DNA of 64,000 nucleotides, from the NCBI RefSeq assembly GCF_007556815.1, contig NZ_CP041745.1:4269001-4333000 (forward strand), written 5' to 3'. This stretch comes from Paraburkholderia megapolitana (GTDB lineage: Bacteria; Pseudomonadota; Gammaproteobacteria; Burkholderiales; Burkholderiaceae). Within the stretch, counting starts at the first letter, position 1; each line of letters opens with the position of its first letter. The notes under the pieces are model-generated. The model was not told the DNA's origin and did not search any database. It saw only the letters and a program-made list of their open reading frames with translations. The position numbers were made by a program, and so were the translations under genes. This document shows, one piece after another, positions 9,477-19,410 of this stretch.

Positions 9477-10265
9477 ATGCCGCTCCACCGCTCTCATGCA
9501 CGCAACCTGCTGCGCGCTACCTGCCGCCTCATACCGTTCGCATTGCCCGCGCTGATGCTCGCGCTGCCGTCGCTGTCATTCGCACAAACCGCGGGGCTGC
9601 CTGCGTTCAACACGAGCCCCGGTCCGAACGGCGGGACGACCTATTCGCTGAGCGTGCAGACGATGCTGCTGCTCACGATGCTGTCGTTCCTGCCCGCGAT
9701 GGTTCTGACGATGACGAGCTTCACGCGCATCATCATCGTGCTGTCGCTGCTGCGTCAGGCGCTCGGGACCAACACGACGCCGCCTAACCAGGTGCTGGTC
9801 GGCCTCGCGCTGTTTCTGACGTTGTTCGTGATGTCGCCGGTGCTCGACAAGGCCTACACGGACGGCTACAAACCGTTTTCCGAAGGCACGATCCAGATGG
9901 ACGACGCGCTCTCGCGCGGTGTTGCGCCGTTCAAGGCGTTCATGCTGCGCCAGACCCGCGAAACAGATCTCGCGCTGTTCGCGCGCATTTCGCACGCGGC
10001 ACCGATGCAGGGCCCCGAGGACGTGCCGCTGTCGCTGCTCGTGCCGGCCTTCATCACGAGTGAACTGAAGACCGGCTTCCAGATCGGCTTCACGATCTTC
10101 ATTCCGTTTCTCATCATCGATATGGTGGTGGCGAGCGTGTTGATGTCGATGGGGATGATGATGATCTCGCCCGCGACGATCTCGCTGCCGTTCAAGCTGA
10201 TGTTGTTCGTGCTCGTCGACGGCTGGCAGTTGCTGCTCGGCTCGCTGGCACAGAGCTTCACCTGA
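9477..10265 (+). CDS. fliP: Flagellar export gate protein FliP
   Basis: FliP is the main pore-forming subunit (five copies) of the FliPQR export gate. It has 262 residues with a cleavable-type signal peptide ending near SLSFAQ and four hydrophobic segments. Highly conserved stretches are present ([38 protein letters not shown] and [12 protein letters not shown]). The ATG directly follows the fliO stop codon. Confidence 0.96.
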   Translation: MPLHRSHARNLLRATCRLIPFALPALMLALPSLSFAQTAGLPAFNTSPGPNGGTTYSLSVQTMLLLTMLSFLPAMVLTMTSFTRIIIVLSLLRQALGTNTTPPNQVLVGLALFLTLFVMSPVLDKAYTDGYKPFSEGTIQMDDALSRGVAPFKAFMLRQTRETDLALFARISHAAPMQGPEDVPLSLLVPAFITSELKTGFQIGFTIFIPFLIIDMVVASVLMSMGMMMISPATISLPFKLMLFVLVDGWQLLLGSLAQSFT

Positions 10266-10296
10266 TGCAGCCGCACCTCGTCAAGGACGCTCGATC

Positions 10297-10566
10297 ATGA
10301 CGCCGGAAAACGTCACCACGATTGCCCACGAAGCGATGTACGTCGCACTGGCGCTGGCCGCGCCGCCGTTGCTCGTGGGGCTCGTGGTCGGGCTGATCGT
10401 GAGTCTGTTCCAGGCCGCGACGCAGATCAACGAAGCGACGCTGTCGTTCATTCCGAAGCTGGCAGCGATCGCGCTCACGCTCGTGCTGATCGGCCCGTGG
10501 ATGCTCACGACCATGCTCGACTACATGCGCCATATGTTCACCAGCATTCCGATGCTCGCGAACTGA
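10297..10566 (+). CDS. fliQ: Flagellar export gate protein FliQ
   Basis: FliQ is a two-helix membrane protein (four copies) of the FliPQR gate. It has 89 residues, the usual size. The helices are about residues 15-38 (LALAAPPLLVGLVVGLIVSL) and 52-73. The conserved LFQAATQINEATLSFIPK linker is intact. It sits 31 bp after fliP and 6 bp before fliR. Confidence 0.95.
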   Translation: MTPENVTTIAHEAMYVALALAAPPLLVGLVVGLIVSLFQAATQINEATLSFIPKLAAIALTLVLIGPWMLTTMLDYMRHMFTSIPMLAN

Positions 10567-10572
10567 ACGACG

Positions 10573-11355
10573 ATGTTCACCGTCACCTACGCGCAACTGA
10601 ACGCATGGCTCACCGCGTTTCTGTGGCCGTTCGTGCGGGTACTCGCCCTGGTCGCGACCGCGCCGGCGTTCAGCGAGAAGTCGGTGCCGGTGCGCGTGAA
10701 GGTCGCCATCGCGGCGTTCGTCACGCTGATCGTAGCCCCTACGCTTGGACCTTTGCCGCAGGTCACCGTGTTTTCCGCGACCGGCATCTGGATCGTCGTC
10801 AATCAGTTTCTGATCGGCGTGGCGCTCGGCTTCACGATGCAGATCGTCTTCGCCGCGATCCAGGCCACCGGCGAAATCATCGGCTTCGGCATGGGGCTCG
10901 GCTTCGCGACCTTCTTCGATCCGCACGCGAGCGGCTCGAGCGCCGTCGTCTCGAAGTACATGAACACCATCGCGATGCTCGCGTTCATTGCACTGGACGG
11001 CCATCTACAGATGCTGACCGCGCTGCTCGGTACCTTCCAGACGGCACCGGTCGCGGCCAACATACTCGGCGCCGGGGGCTGGCGGATGCTCGCGGGATGG
11101 GGCGCGACGGTGTTTTCGGCGGGGTTGCTGCTGTCGTTGCCGGTGGTGGCGGCGCTGCTGATCGCCAACCTGTCGCTCGGCATCCTGAACCGTGCGGCGC
11201 CGCAGATCGGCGTGTTCCAGATCGGCTTTCCACTGACGATCCTCGTCGGCATGCTGCTCGTGCAACTGATGGCGCCGAATATGATTCCGTTTTTTGCGCG
11301 GTTGTTTGACAGCGGGATTGATGAGATGGGGCGGGTGGCGTTGGGGTTCAGGTAG
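10573..11355 (+). CDS. fliR: Flagellar export gate protein FliR
   Basis: FliR is the single-copy gate subunit that completes the FliPQR helix and contacts FlhB. It has 260 residues and about six hydrophobic segments, with the conserved N-terminal FLWPFVRVLALVATAPAFSE and the loop GLGFATFFDP. It is the last gene of fliLMNOPQR and ends only 17 bp from a convergent minus-strand gene, with no obvious terminator in between. Confidence 0.95.
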   Translation: MFTVTYAQLNAWLTAFLWPFVRVLALVATAPAFSEKSVPVRVKVAIAAFVTLIVAPTLGPLPQVTVFSATGIWIVVNQFLIGVALGFTMQIVFAAIQATGEIIGFGMGLGFATFFDPHASGSSAVVSKYMNTIAMLAFIALDGHLQMLTALLGTFQTAPVAANILGAGGWRMLAGWGATVFSAGLLLSLPVVAALLIANLSLGILNRAAPQIGVFQIGFPLTILVGMLLVQLMAPNMIPFFARLFDSGIDEMGRVALGFR

Positions 11356-11372
11356 CGGGCTCTGCGATTCCC

Positions 11373-11837
11373 TCACTCGTAACCCATACCCAACGCTTGC
11401 GCCTGGCGCGCTAACTCGGCCATCGCTTGCTCACTGGCCAGATCGCGTGCGGCCTTGAACTGCATCAGATCCGAAAAACGCACGCGACGGTGCTTGCCAG
11501 CCCAATGGAACGGCAGCGCACCGTCTTCCAGTTGCTTGACGAGATGCGGTCGGGAAACATTGAGCAGGTCGGCTGCTTCCTGCGTGGTCAACTCGGCATG
11601 AACAGGCACGATCTTGACGGCATTGCCGTCGGCTAGCTCGGCCAGGATGTCGACTAGCAGGCGGAGTGCCGAGGTGGGCAGTTCCACCTGATGGGCTTGA
11701 TTGTCGTCGTCGAAGATCTGGATACGCTGGGTCTCGACCCGAGTGGTTAGATAGGCTGCCAGGGCGCGTTGGCCTTGCACGGCAGCCTGCACTTCCCGTT
11801 CGACGGGTAGCGTCATCTTCGGATAGGTGGCGGTCAC
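11373..11837 (-). CDS. Antitoxin-like HTH (excisionase-type) protein, no toxin neighbour
   Basis: This 154-residue protein has a C-terminal excisionase/MerR-like helix-turn-helix (LTTQEAADLLNVSRPHLVKQ, then HRRVRFSDLMQFKA). Proteins of this build are commonly annotated as antitoxin partners of PIN-domain toxins. Translation probably starts at the GTG at 11837, with CAGGAG about 8 bases upstream; an ATG seven codons later is the alternative. A PIN toxin gene would normally follow, but the reading direction runs straight into the fliR end 17 bp away. It may be a solitary regulator or the remnant of a toxin-antitoxin module. Confidence 0.7.
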   Translation of the reverse strand: MTATYPKMTLPVEREVQAAVQGQRALAAYLTTRVETQRIQIFDDDNQAHQVELPTSALRLLVDILAELADGNAVKIVPVHAELTTQEAADLLNVSRPHLVKQLEDGALPFHWAGKHRRVRFSDLMQFKAARDLASEQAMAELARQAQALGMGYE

Positions 11838-12093
11838 GGCATCGCTCCTGGCGGTTGATCAATGGCGCCACTCTAAACGAAATAATCGAAAATCGCAATA
11901 AACGAAACAGACGAAACGCCTTCCCTTCGAACTAACTTCCCGATCGGGAAGAATCTTGGCTTAGAGCTGACTGCGACGAGGCGCAAATGAACCCGCCCGA
12001 CGTCGTTGGGGACGGTCGGATTTCAGTCGGGAAGAATCGAAGGTCCGCGCGCGCTCTACGGTCGCTTGGCGGACGGAGACAGCGCAATAGCGC
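11838..12093. promoter_or_regulatory. Upstream region of the antitoxin-like gene
   Basis: This 256-base gap between the antitoxin-like gene start and the flgL end holds no gene. Its antitoxin-proximal part is A/T-rich, and on the minus strand it repeats TTTCGT-like hexamers three times (about 11874-11916), a plausible autoregulatory operator. A perfect 16-bp palindrome CTTCCCGATCGGGAAG is at 11936-11951, and TCGGGAAGAATC recurs at 11944 and 12027. The functions are inferred only from position. Confidence 0.4.
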
Positions 12094-13314
12094 CTAGTTC
12101 AGATAATTGAACAACGACATATTCTGAATCTTCGCAAACCCTTCCTGCGCCGCCTGCAACGCGTTCTGCGTCATCGTGTACTGGCTGACGATCGTCGTCA
12201 GGTTGGTCGTCGTCAGATCCGCGAGGTTGCTTTGCGTCTGCAGCGAGTTGGTCTGCGTGACCGCCTGCAGCGCCTGAATTTCCTGCTCGCGCCCACCCAC
12301 CGATGCCTGCACGGTAATGACGTTGTTGCGCGTGTTGGCGAGCTGCGCCATGCCGGTCGTCAACGCGTTCTGCAGGTTCGCGCTCGAAGCCGTACCGGTG
12401 ACTGGCGTCTGCAACGCCTTGACCACTGAATCGATCGTTGCGAACACATCGGTGCCGGCCTGCGCGGCCGGCTTCACCGTGAACGAGTCGCCGGCTGCCG
12501 GTGCGCCGGTAATCGCCACGTTCTGACCGCCGCCCAGCGAGATCGCCGAACCCGCGGTAAAGGATGTCGGTGCGCTCACCGTGGGCGGCGTGGTCGACTG
12601 GTCGGTCACCGTGTAGGTCGTCGCGCTCGAGAACGCAATCGAAAACGTATGCGAGTTGCTCGCGCTGGCCGCATTCGTCGTACTCACCGCACCGATCACG
12701 CCGGTCCCGATGTTCGCCGGGTTGCCCGACGGAATCGAACTGGTGCCGACCGTCGCAACGCTCTGGAACACGGATGCGCCGTTGTCCGCAGTCGAGATGT
12801 CGCGTGTGCCGGCCACCTGCATCGTGCGGTTACCAGCGTCGCCGGTGTAGACCACCGCACCGGTCGCGCTGGCGGAGAACGGCGCGGACGTGTTCTGGAA
12901 ACCACCGAACAGATAGTTACCCTGTGCATCGGTGGCATTGCCGAGCGTCACCAGCTGGCTGCGCAACCCTTGTAGCTGCGTCGCGAGCGCACTGCGGTCG
13001 CTGTCGCTGAGCGAGCCGTCGCCAGCGCGCACGAGCAATGTGTTGATGTTCGTCAGCACGGTGCTGACGCTGCCGAGCGTCGAATCTTCGGCTTGCAGCG
13101 ACGACAGCGCAGTGCTCTGGTTGGCCGAGTACTGCGACAGCGTCGCGCCCTGTGCGCTCAATTGCACGGCCTGCGCGGCGCCGAGCGGATTGTCCGACGG
13201 CGTCGCAATGCTCACACCGCTCGACAGCTGCTGATACAGCTGCGCAAGCGTGTTCTGCTGGTCGTTCATCGCCTGAACGCCCATGTTGAAGTACTGCGTC
13301 GTAGAGATACGCAT
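12094..13314 (-). CDS. flgL: Hook-filament junction protein FlgL (HAP3)
   Basis: FlgL is the second hook-filament junction protein, joining FlgK to flagellin. It has 406 residues, with a flagellin-like N-terminal coiled coil (MRISTTQYFNMGVQAMNDQQ) and a C-terminal helix (TNLTTIVSQYTMTQNALQAA). The middle is a Thr/Ala/Ser-rich variable domain. It lies 11 bp downstream of flgK and shares its transcript, for which a sigma-28-like promoter is seen upstream of flgK. Confidence 0.95.
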   Translation of the reverse strand: MRISTTQYFNMGVQAMNDQQNTLAQLYQQLSSGVSIATPSDNPLGAAQAVQLSAQGATLSQYSANQSTALSSLQAEDSTLGSVSTVLTNINTLLVRAGDGSLSDSDRSALATQLQGLRSQLVTLGNATDAQGNYLFGGFQNTSAPFSASATGAVVYTGDAGNRTMQVAGTRDISTADNGASVFQSVATVGTSSIPSGNPANIGTGVIGAVSTTNAASASNSHTFSIAFSSATTYTVTDQSTTPPTVSAPTSFTAGSAISLGGGQNVAITGAPAAGDSFTVKPAAQAGTDVFATIDSVVKALQTPVTGTASSANLQNALTTGMAQLANTRNNVITVQASVGGREQEIQALQAVTQTNSLQTQSNLADLTTTNLTTIVSQYTMTQNALQAAQEGFAKIQNMSLFNYLN

Positions 13315-13325
13315 GGCTCAACGCC

Positions 13326-15326
13326 TCACTGGAAAATGCCGAGCAGCGTCTGGAACAACGTCGACGCCGTCTGGATAACTTTGCTGTTGGCCTGATACAG
13401 CTGCTGATACTGCAACAGGTTCGCGGCTTCCTCGTTGATATTCACGCCCGATACCGACTGCTGCGCGGACGTGATCTGCGTGACCAGCGAGGTTTGCGCC
13501 TTGTTCTGCGACTGGACCTGGTTCGTCTGGTTACCGATCGTGTTCACGTAGTTCGCGTACGCGCTGGTCAGCGTGGACGTTCCACCGTTGAGCGCCTTCG
13601 CGGTAACGAGATTCGACAGCGCGAGCGCGTTGCGGCCGTCGTTGCTGCCACCGGTGTTCTGGCCGATCGTAAAGGTGTCGCCGCTGTTCGGCGTGCCGCT
13701 CAACGTCACGGTCACGGCATTCATCGAGCCGGCCGGCGCGGGCGTCGTTGCGCTGTTGATCGTCAGCGTGGCACCGGTGGCCGGGTTGTACGGCACCTGT
13801 GTGGTGCCGTCCACGATAGTGACCGGCGCCGAGCCCGGGATATTCACGATCGAACCCGCCGGAAAACCTGTGAGAAAACCACCGGTGGCCGGTGCAGGCG
13901 CAGAACTATAGGTCAGCGTAGTCGTGCCCGACGGCAGCGAATAACCCGCCCCCACCGAACCCTGCGAAATGGTCGCAGCACCGCTGTTGCTACTACCCTT
14001 CGCGGCCAGCACCGGCGAAGCCGCCGCAATCGCGCCGGCATTCGTGGTCGCGAGCGCGAAGTTGTCGAGCGCGCCGCGCGTCGGCTGCACAGTGAACGAA
14101 TCGCCTGCGGCCATCGTGCCGCTTAGCGAGAACTGCAAGCCGCCGATCGGGTTCGTCAGGTCGGTTGCCGTGGTCGTCGTGCCGGTCTCGTTGTCGGTCA
14201 GCGTGTACTTTGTGCCGTCGTAGGACAGCGTGTAATCGCTCGTAGTCGGCTGCGCTGCATTCGCAAACGATGCCGACAGCGTCGCACTACTCGTGTTGTT
14301 CTGGTTCGCGTAGACGGTGGGCGAACCAACCGTGAACAGATTGCCCCCCGCCTTGCCCGTCAGATCGAGACCTAGTGCGTTCTGCGCATTGACCTGCGCC
14401 GCGAAGCTGGTCGCGATCGCACCCAGTTGCGCGGCGGCCGGATCGAGCGTCTGGCTGCGGAATGTCAGCAGCCCGCCGAGCGTCCCGCCCGTTACCGAGC
14501 TATCCGGCATCGTCTGCGGAGTCGGCGCGGGCGTTGCGCCAGCGAGGCCGAGGTAGGTCACCGACTGCTCGGTAGGATCGCCCGGCGACGTCGCTGTGCC
14601 GAGATTGAAGCTCTTGTCGGCGAGGACGAGCGGCTGCCCGCTGCTCATGAACAGGCTATAGCTGTTGCCGTTCTGCACGACCTGCACACCGACGAGTTGC
14701 GACAGGTTCGACACCGCGAGATCGCGCTGGTCGAGCAACTGGTTGGGCGGCTGGCCGGCGCTGCTGCCCGCCGCGATCTGCGCATTGAGCTGCGCGATCT
14801 GCGCGGTGTAGCTGTTGATCGACTGTACGGTGCTCGACAGTTGCGTGTTGACGCTCGCGCGCAACTGGTCGTACTGCTGACCCGCCGCGTTGATCTGGTT
14901 CGCGAGCGTCTGCGCACTGCTAATCGCGGTCTGGCGCGCGGATTGATCGGCGGGATTGTTCGATACACCCTGCAAGCCGGTGAAGTAGCCTGTAATCGCA
15001 CTCGCAATACCGGTGGTCGGACTGCCGACCAGGTTATTCAACTGCGCGATCAGCGTGTAGTACGTGTTGAGCGATCCGCCCTGCGACTGCGCGTTGTTCA
15101 GCTGCGTGGTCAGGTACTGGCTGTACTGACGCTGCACGGTCGAGGTCGATACGCCTTGCGGCAGATAACCCGAGCCGGTGTACTGGCCGCCCGTCTCCTG
15201 ATAGACGGGACGTTCCACCGAATAGCCCGGTGTCGACGCGTTGCTTATGTTCTGGCCGGTCGTCGTCAGTCCCCATTGCGCGGCGTTAAGTCCGCTGAGA
15301 CCGATGTTCAAGAGGTTGCTGGACAT
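13326..15326 (-). CDS. flgK: Hook-filament junction protein FlgK (HAP1)
   Basis: FlgK is the first hook-associated protein, laid on the hook tip. It has 666 residues, on the long side for the family because of a large Gly/Ser/Thr-rich central domain. The rod-type N-terminus (LLNIGLSGLNAAQWGLTTTG, then NISNASTPGYSVERP) and the C-terminal motif SGVNINEEAANLLQYQQLYQ are diagnostic. It is exported with help from FlgN. A sigma-28-like promoter lies 61-87 bases upstream of the ATG. Confidence 0.96.
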   Translation of the reverse strand: MSSNLLNIGLSGLNAAQWGLTTTGQNISNASTPGYSVERPVYQETGGQYTGSGYLPQGVSTSTVQRQYSQYLTTQLNNAQSQGGSLNTYYTLIAQLNNLVGSPTTGIASAITGYFTGLQGVSNNPADQSARQTAISSAQTLANQINAAGQQYDQLRASVNTQLSSTVQSINSYTAQIAQLNAQIAAGSSAGQPPNQLLDQRDLAVSNLSQLVGVQVVQNGNSYSLFMSSGQPLVLADKSFNLGTATSPGDPTEQSVTYLGLAGATPAPTPQTMPDSSVTGGTLGGLLTFRSQTLDPAAAQLGAIATSFAAQVNAQNALGLDLTGKAGGNLFTVGSPTVYANQNNTSSATLSASFANAAQPTTSDYTLSYDGTKYTLTDNETGTTTTATDLTNPIGGLQFSLSGTMAAGDSFTVQPTRGALDNFALATTNAGAIAAASPVLAAKGSSNSGAATISQGSVGAGYSLPSGTTTLTYSSAPAPATGGFLTGFPAGSIVNIPGSAPVTIVDGTTQVPYNPATGATLTINSATTPAPAGSMNAVTVTLSGTPNSGDTFTIGQNTGGSNDGRNALALSNLVTAKALNGGTSTLTSAYANYVNTIGNQTNQVQSQNKAQTSLVTQITSAQQSVSGVNINEEAANLLQYQQLYQANSKVIQTASTLFQTLLGIFQ

Positions 15327-15386
15327 GCGTCATCCTGGAGTGGCGAGCGTCGGATGGCTTCCCGGCGCGTTGCGTGAGCTTCCTGT

Positions 15387-15413
15387 ATATCGGCTCGCCG
15401 GCGGGAAAATTGA
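15387..15413 (-). promoter_or_regulatory. Sigma-28 (FliA)-type promoter for flgKL
   Basis: Read on the minus strand: TCAATTTT, an 11-base spacer, then GCCGATAT. The enteric sigma-28 consensus is TAAAGTTT-N11-GCCGATAA, so the minus-10 matches 7 of 8 positions and the spacing is exact. It lies 61 bases or more upstream of the flgK ATG, fitting late expression of the junction proteins. Confidence 0.7.
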
Positions 15414-15444
15414 GGCCGGCGCATTCGCTTGCGTCGGCCTCGCA

Positions 15445-16233
15445 TCAGGCCCGCATCAGCGACCGGCGTTTCATCTCCAGTTGCGTGATGAGCCGCTGCA
15501 GGGTGTTTTCCGCGCTGCCCGGCAGCGCGACGAAACGAAGTCCGAGCTGGTAACGCTGTGTGCCGTCCGGCAGCGCGACCGCGCGATGCGATACGAGTTG
15601 CACATCGAGCGACAGCATGCTGAGGCCGCCGAGGCTCAATTCGACATCGGGCAGCGTGATGCCGAGTGGCAGATCGGCGAAGCGCTCGTCAGTGGCGTAC
15701 ACGCCCACGCCACCCAGCGACAGATCGTGCACCTCGCAGCGAAACGTCTCGCCATCCGGCAAGCGGCCGCGACAAACGTAAGGATCAAGCACCGGCGCAT
15801 CGACGCGAAAATATTCGCGCCGCTGCACGTGATACAGCACCTCGGGGAAGTCCGCCTCGAACGCGAGCAACCCTTCGAAATGTCGTTCCCGCGGCGTCGA
15901 ACTCGCAAACTCGACGCGCACGCCGTTTTGCGAAGCCCGAAACTGGCAGCGCGGCGCCGCGAGCACGCGGCGGTTCTGCTCGGGCAACGCGCCCCGGTCG
16001 AACGTGAACGTCTGGCCGCGCACATCGACTGCGAGAATCTGCGTAACCAGTTGACCGCCCTTGTATTGCACGGTCAGAAAATCCCCGCGATTCACGAGAT
16101 TGCGCAACTGCACGCCGATCTCAAGTGGATTGCGTCGGCCGAAATCATGGTCGTCGTGGGCGATCTGCCCGCTCGCGCCGTCGTCAAGATGGCGCGCGAC
16201 GTCGTTCTGGCCGCTCGACTGCGAAGTATCCAT
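15445..16233 (-). CDS. ycgR: YcgR-type flagellar brake protein (PilZ domain)
   Basis: YcgR-type proteins bind cyclic di-GMP and act on the motor to slow or bias rotation. This one has 262 residues: an N-terminal YcgR domain (about 38-135) and a PilZ domain (about 136-255). The PilZ ligand residues are present: RREYFR at 138-143 and D170-x-S172-x2-G175 (DLSLGG). It lies between flgK and flgJ and has its own sigma-28-like promoter, which couples the brake to late flagellar expression. The symbol is by family resemblance. Confidence 0.9.
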   Translation of the reverse strand: MDTSQSSGQNDVARHLDDGASGQIAHDDHDFGRRNPLEIGVQLRNLVNRGDFLTVQYKGGQLVTQILAVDVRGQTFTFDRGALPEQNRRVLAAPRCQFRASQNGVRVEFASSTPRERHFEGLLAFEADFPEVLYHVQRREYFRVDAPVLDPYVCRGRLPDGETFRCEVHDLSLGGVGVYATDERFADLPLGITLPDVELSLGGLSMLSLDVQLVSHRAVALPDGTQRYQLGLRFVALPGSAENTLQRLITQLEMKRRSLMRA

Positions 16234-16362
16234 GGGCTTGCCGGTATGCAGGTTCTCTCGGGCGCGCGGTGCTTCTTCGGCTGGGCAGCCACCGGGGTCT
16301 CCTCAGTAGTCGCGCGCGTTCGACCGGAACGACAAAGCCTTCCGGTTCTCGGATCTTCCTGA

Positions 16363-16389
16363 ATAGCGGCAGCGCGCCCCAAAAGTTTA
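16363..16389 (-). promoter_or_regulatory. Sigma-28-type promoter for ycgR
   Basis: On the minus strand: TAAACTTT, an 11-base spacer, GCCGCTAT. Seven of eight minus-35 bases and the GCCG core match the FliA consensus. It sits about 130 bases upstream of the ycgR ATG in the gap after flgJ. Confidence 0.7.
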
Positions 16390-16525
16390 GGGGCGCCTTG
16401 CTAAATATTTCCTTGCCGATCGTGCGGTTAGGCCAGCCGTCGTACGGACGGCCGGCTGTCCCGTCTTGTTCTGCGACATGGCCCCGTCGCTTCCCTGCCT
16501 CGTTATGCCAGCTTGCAGAAGACGG

Positions 16526-17455
16526 CTATGCCATCTTCTGCATGATCGAAATGAGTTTCTTCGCGTAATGCGGATCGGTCGCGTAACCCGCGCGCTGCAT
16601 GCCGTGCGCGAAGCCGGCCACGTCGTGCGATGAATTCAGCACCTGCGCATAGCGTGGATTGGCCTTCAGCAGGTTCGCGTAGTCGGTCATCGCATCCTGG
16701 TACGAGTCGTACGCGCGAAATTTCTCGACTACACGTTGCGGCTGGCCATTCACGTACTCGGTCGTCAGCGTCGACACGGTTTTGCCGGTCCAGTCTTTGG
16801 TTGCCTTGATACCGAACACGTTGTGGCTCGACGAACCGTCCGTCTTGCGGATCTCGCTCTTGCCCCAACCCGATTCGAGCGCCGCCTGACCAATGATGAA
16901 GCGCGCCGGAATGCCGGTCGCCGCACTCGCCGCCTGCGCAGGCGCCGCGAGCTTGTCGACGAACGCGTCGACTTTCTGCGACGAGCCGTCGCCGCGCAAC
17001 GGCGGCGTCAGCGCGCTGTTTGCCGAATAGCCCTTGCCCGCCGCGAGCGCGCCGTTCGCCGCGCTGTTGCTGTATGCATTGGCAAGCGCGTTGAGCGCCG
17101 CGTTGTTGCCGGCATTCGCGTCGTCGCCGCCCTGGCCCGCGTTGCGCATCAATTGCTTGAGCATCGCATCGGCCACGCCGATGCCCTTCGACGACATCTG
17201 CTGCGACAACTGCTGATCGAGCATCGACGTGAAACTCGCGCTGTCGTGTGAGTCGAACGGACCGTCGGACGGCGTCGCATCGCGCATGCTCTTTAGCATC
17301 ATCTGCGTGAACACCGCGTCGAACTGCTGCGCGGCCATCTTCAGGCCGGCCTGAGGCGACGCGTTGACCTGCGCGCGCAAGCTGTCGAACCCCTGTACGT
17401 CGAGGGCGAAGCGCTGGCTCAGGTCGTTTGCGGTCCGGGAAGGATCAGAGTTCAT
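16526..17455 (-). CDS. flgJ: Flagellar rod assembly protein / peptidoglycan hydrolase FlgJ
   Basis: FlgJ caps the growing rod and opens the peptidoglycan for it. It has 309 residues, the bifunctional proteobacterial length. The N-terminal rod-cap domain (QFDAVFTQMMLKSMRDA) is followed by an Ala/Asn/Gly-rich linker and a C-terminal glucosaminidase domain, with the catalytic Glu in AALESGWGKSEI (near residue 194) and FGIKATKDWTGK. It lies 11 bp after flgI at the end of the flgB-flgJ operon. Confidence 0.95.
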   Translation of the reverse strand: MNSDPSRTANDLSQRFALDVQGFDSLRAQVNASPQAGLKMAAQQFDAVFTQMMLKSMRDATPSDGPFDSHDSASFTSMLDQQLSQQMSSKGIGVADAMLKQLMRNAGQGGDDANAGNNAALNALANAYSNSAANGALAAGKGYSANSALTPPLRGDGSSQKVDAFVDKLAAPAQAASAATGIPARFIIGQAALESGWGKSEIRKTDGSSSHNVFGIKATKDWTGKTVSTLTTEYVNGQPQRVVEKFRAYDSYQDAMTDYANLLKANPRYAQVLNSSHDVAGFAHGMQRAGYATDPHYAKKLISIMQKMA

Positions 17456-17466
17456 CGTCGTCGTCC

Positions 17467-18672
17467 TTAGATGATTTCCAGATCGGCACGCAGCGCGCCT
17501 GCTGCCTTCATCGCCTGCAGGATCGACATCAGATCCGCGGGCGTCGCACCCAGTGCGTTGAGCGCCTTCACGACTTCGGCGAGATTCGCGCCGGCGGAGA
17601 CGAGCTTGACCGCGCCGTTATCCTGCTTGAGCTGGATCTGCGACTGTTGCGCGACCACCGTCTGGCCATTCGAGAACGCGCCCGGCTGGCTCACCACCGG
17701 CTGCGTATTGATCACCACCGAGAGGTTGCCGTGCGCGACCGCGCAACTTTGCAGCGTGACCATCTGGTTCATCACGATCGACCCGGTGCGCGCGTTCAGG
17801 ATCACCTTCGCCGCGGCCAGCGCCGGCCGCACATCGAGGTTCTGCAACTGCGCCATGAAGGCGACCTGCTGTTCGCTGTCGGCTGGAGCACGCAACTGGA
17901 TCGTGCGGCCGTCGAGCGCGGTCGCCGTGCCGCCGCCGAATGCGTTGTTCACCGCTGCGACAATGCGCTGCGTCGTGTCGTAGTCCATGTCGTTCAGTTC
18001 GAGCTGCATCACGCCGCCTTGCGACGCGACCGTCTGCACGGCCCGCTCGACAATAGCGCCCGCCGCGATGCGGCCGGCCGCGAGCTGGTTCACCTGCACG
18101 CGGCTGCCGTTCGCGCTCGCGCCGGCGCCGCCCACCGCGAGGTTGCCCTGGGCCAGCGCATACACCTGGCCGTCCGCGCCCTTCATCGGTGTGAGCAGCA
18201 GCGTGCCGCCGCGCAGGCTCTTCGCGTTACCGAGCGACGACACGGTGACGTCGATGGCCTCGCCGGGACGCGCGAACGGCGGCAGCGTTGCGGTCACCAT
18301 GACGGCGGCGACGTTCTTCAACTGGATCGTGCTCAGCGCCGAGGTGCCCGAGTTGTTCGAGCCCGCCGACTGGTTGTTGATCGAGATGCCGAGGTTCGCG
18401 AGCATGTTCGCGAGTGTCTGCGTCGTAAATGGTGTTTGCGTGGTCTGGTCACCGGTGCCGTCGAGCCCGACGACGAGGCCGTAGCCGATCAGCGGGTTAT
18501 CGCGCACGCCTTGGATCGAGACGAGGTCCTTCAGGCGCTCGGCGTGTGCGGCGGGTGAACTGAACGAAAGCGCGAACGCAAACGCGAGCGCGGCGCAGAC
18601 CGGTACAAGTCCGACCGAACGGAATCCGGTAGCAAGGCGCACAGCGCGGCGAAAGAAAGCGAAGTTCATCAT
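17467..18672 (-). CDS. flgI: Flagellar P-ring protein FlgI
   Basis: FlgI forms the periplasmic P-ring bushing around the rod. It is about 401 residues with a signal peptide ending near SSPAAHA, then the highly conserved mature start [20 protein letters not shown]. The ATG at 18672 overlaps the flgH TGA by one base; an ATG at 18669 and a GTG at 18678 are alternatives. FlgA assists its assembly. Confidence 0.96.
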   Translation of the reverse strand: MMNFAFFRRAVRLATGFRSVGLVPVCAALAFAFALSFSSPAAHAERLKDLVSIQGVRDNPLIGYGLVVGLDGTGDQTTQTPFTTQTLANMLANLGISINNQSAGSNNSGTSALSTIQLKNVAAVMVTATLPPFARPGEAIDVTVSSLGNAKSLRGGTLLLTPMKGADGQVYALAQGNLAVGGAGASANGSRVQVNQLAAGRIAAGAIVERAVQTVASQGGVMQLELNDMDYDTTQRIVAAVNNAFGGGTATALDGRTIQLRAPADSEQQVAFMAQLQNLDVRPALAAAKVILNARTGSIVMNQMVTLQSCAVAHGNLSVVINTQPVVSQPGAFSNGQTVVAQQSQIQLKQDNGAVKLVSAGANLAEVVKALNALGATPADLMSILQAMKAAGALRADLEII

Positions 18673-19370
18673 CACCACGGCGCCACGTTAAGGAAGAACC
18701 GTTGCAGCCAGCCCATGTTCTCCGCTTCGTTGATATAGCCCTTCGCCGAATATTCGATTTTCGCGTCGGCCACCTGGGTCGAGTACACCGAGTTCAGACC
18801 CGAGATCGTGTTCGGATTGACGACCCCCGAGAAGCGCACGAACTCGTTGCCCTGGTTGATCAGCATCTGCTTCTCGCCGCTCACGACGAGGTTGCCGTTC
18901 GGCAGCACGTTCGTCACCGTGACGGTGATGGTGCCGTTAAACGTGTTCGACGCGTTCGCGCCGCCCGTCGAATTGAACGTGTTGTCGCCCTTCGCGCTGA
19001 GGTTCGCCTTGCCGAACAGGCCGCCCAGAAAACCGGCGGTCGGCACGTTGAAGTCCGTCGTCGAATTGCGGTTGGTGGCGGCCCCCGACGACTTCGTCGC
19101 GTTGATGTTCTCCTGAATCACGATGGTCAGGATGTCGCCGATATTGCGCGGGCGCTGGTCTTCGAATAGCGGCCGGCCTGCGTAGCCGGGGTTGTAGATC
19201 GAGCCCGCCGTCTGCATCTGCGGCGGCATGGCAGGGTAAGCCGTCATCGGCTGCTGGACGATCGGCTGCCTCGGCGCGAGCCCGCAGCCGCCGAGTGCGG
19301 CAGTGGCCGCGGCAACAAGCAGCGCCACGCAGCAGCGTGTCCGAAGCGGAATACGGTTGAAGTACGACAT
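18672..19370 (-). CDS. flgH: Flagellar L-ring lipoprotein FlgH
   Basis: FlgH forms the outer-membrane L-ring. It has 232 residues with a lipoprotein signal and lipobox ALGGC (Cys29). The conserved [20 protein letters not shown] region and the C-terminal ending [13 protein letters not shown] are present. It is located between flgG and flgI and is coupled to flgI by a stop/start overlap. Confidence 0.96.
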   Translation of the reverse strand: MSYFNRIPLRTRCCVALLVAAATAALGGCGLAPRQPIVQQPMTAYPAMPPQMQTAGSIYNPGYAGRPLFEDQRPRNIGDILTIVIQENINATKSSGAATNRNSTTDFNVPTAGFLGGLFGKANLSAKGDNTFNSTGGANASNTFNGTITVTVTNVLPNGNLVVSGEKQMLINQGNEFVRFSGVVNPNTISGLNSVYSTQVADAKIEYSAKGYINEAENMGWLQRFFLNVAPW

Positions 19371-19410
19371 CTTGATTACCGTCTGTGTGTTCCCGACTGC
19401 ACGTGCCCGA

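Noticed and set aside
14427..15377. Long plus-strand open frame opposite flgK
   Set aside because: Arg/Ala-rich shadow of flgK third-base G/C; no ribosome site or family.
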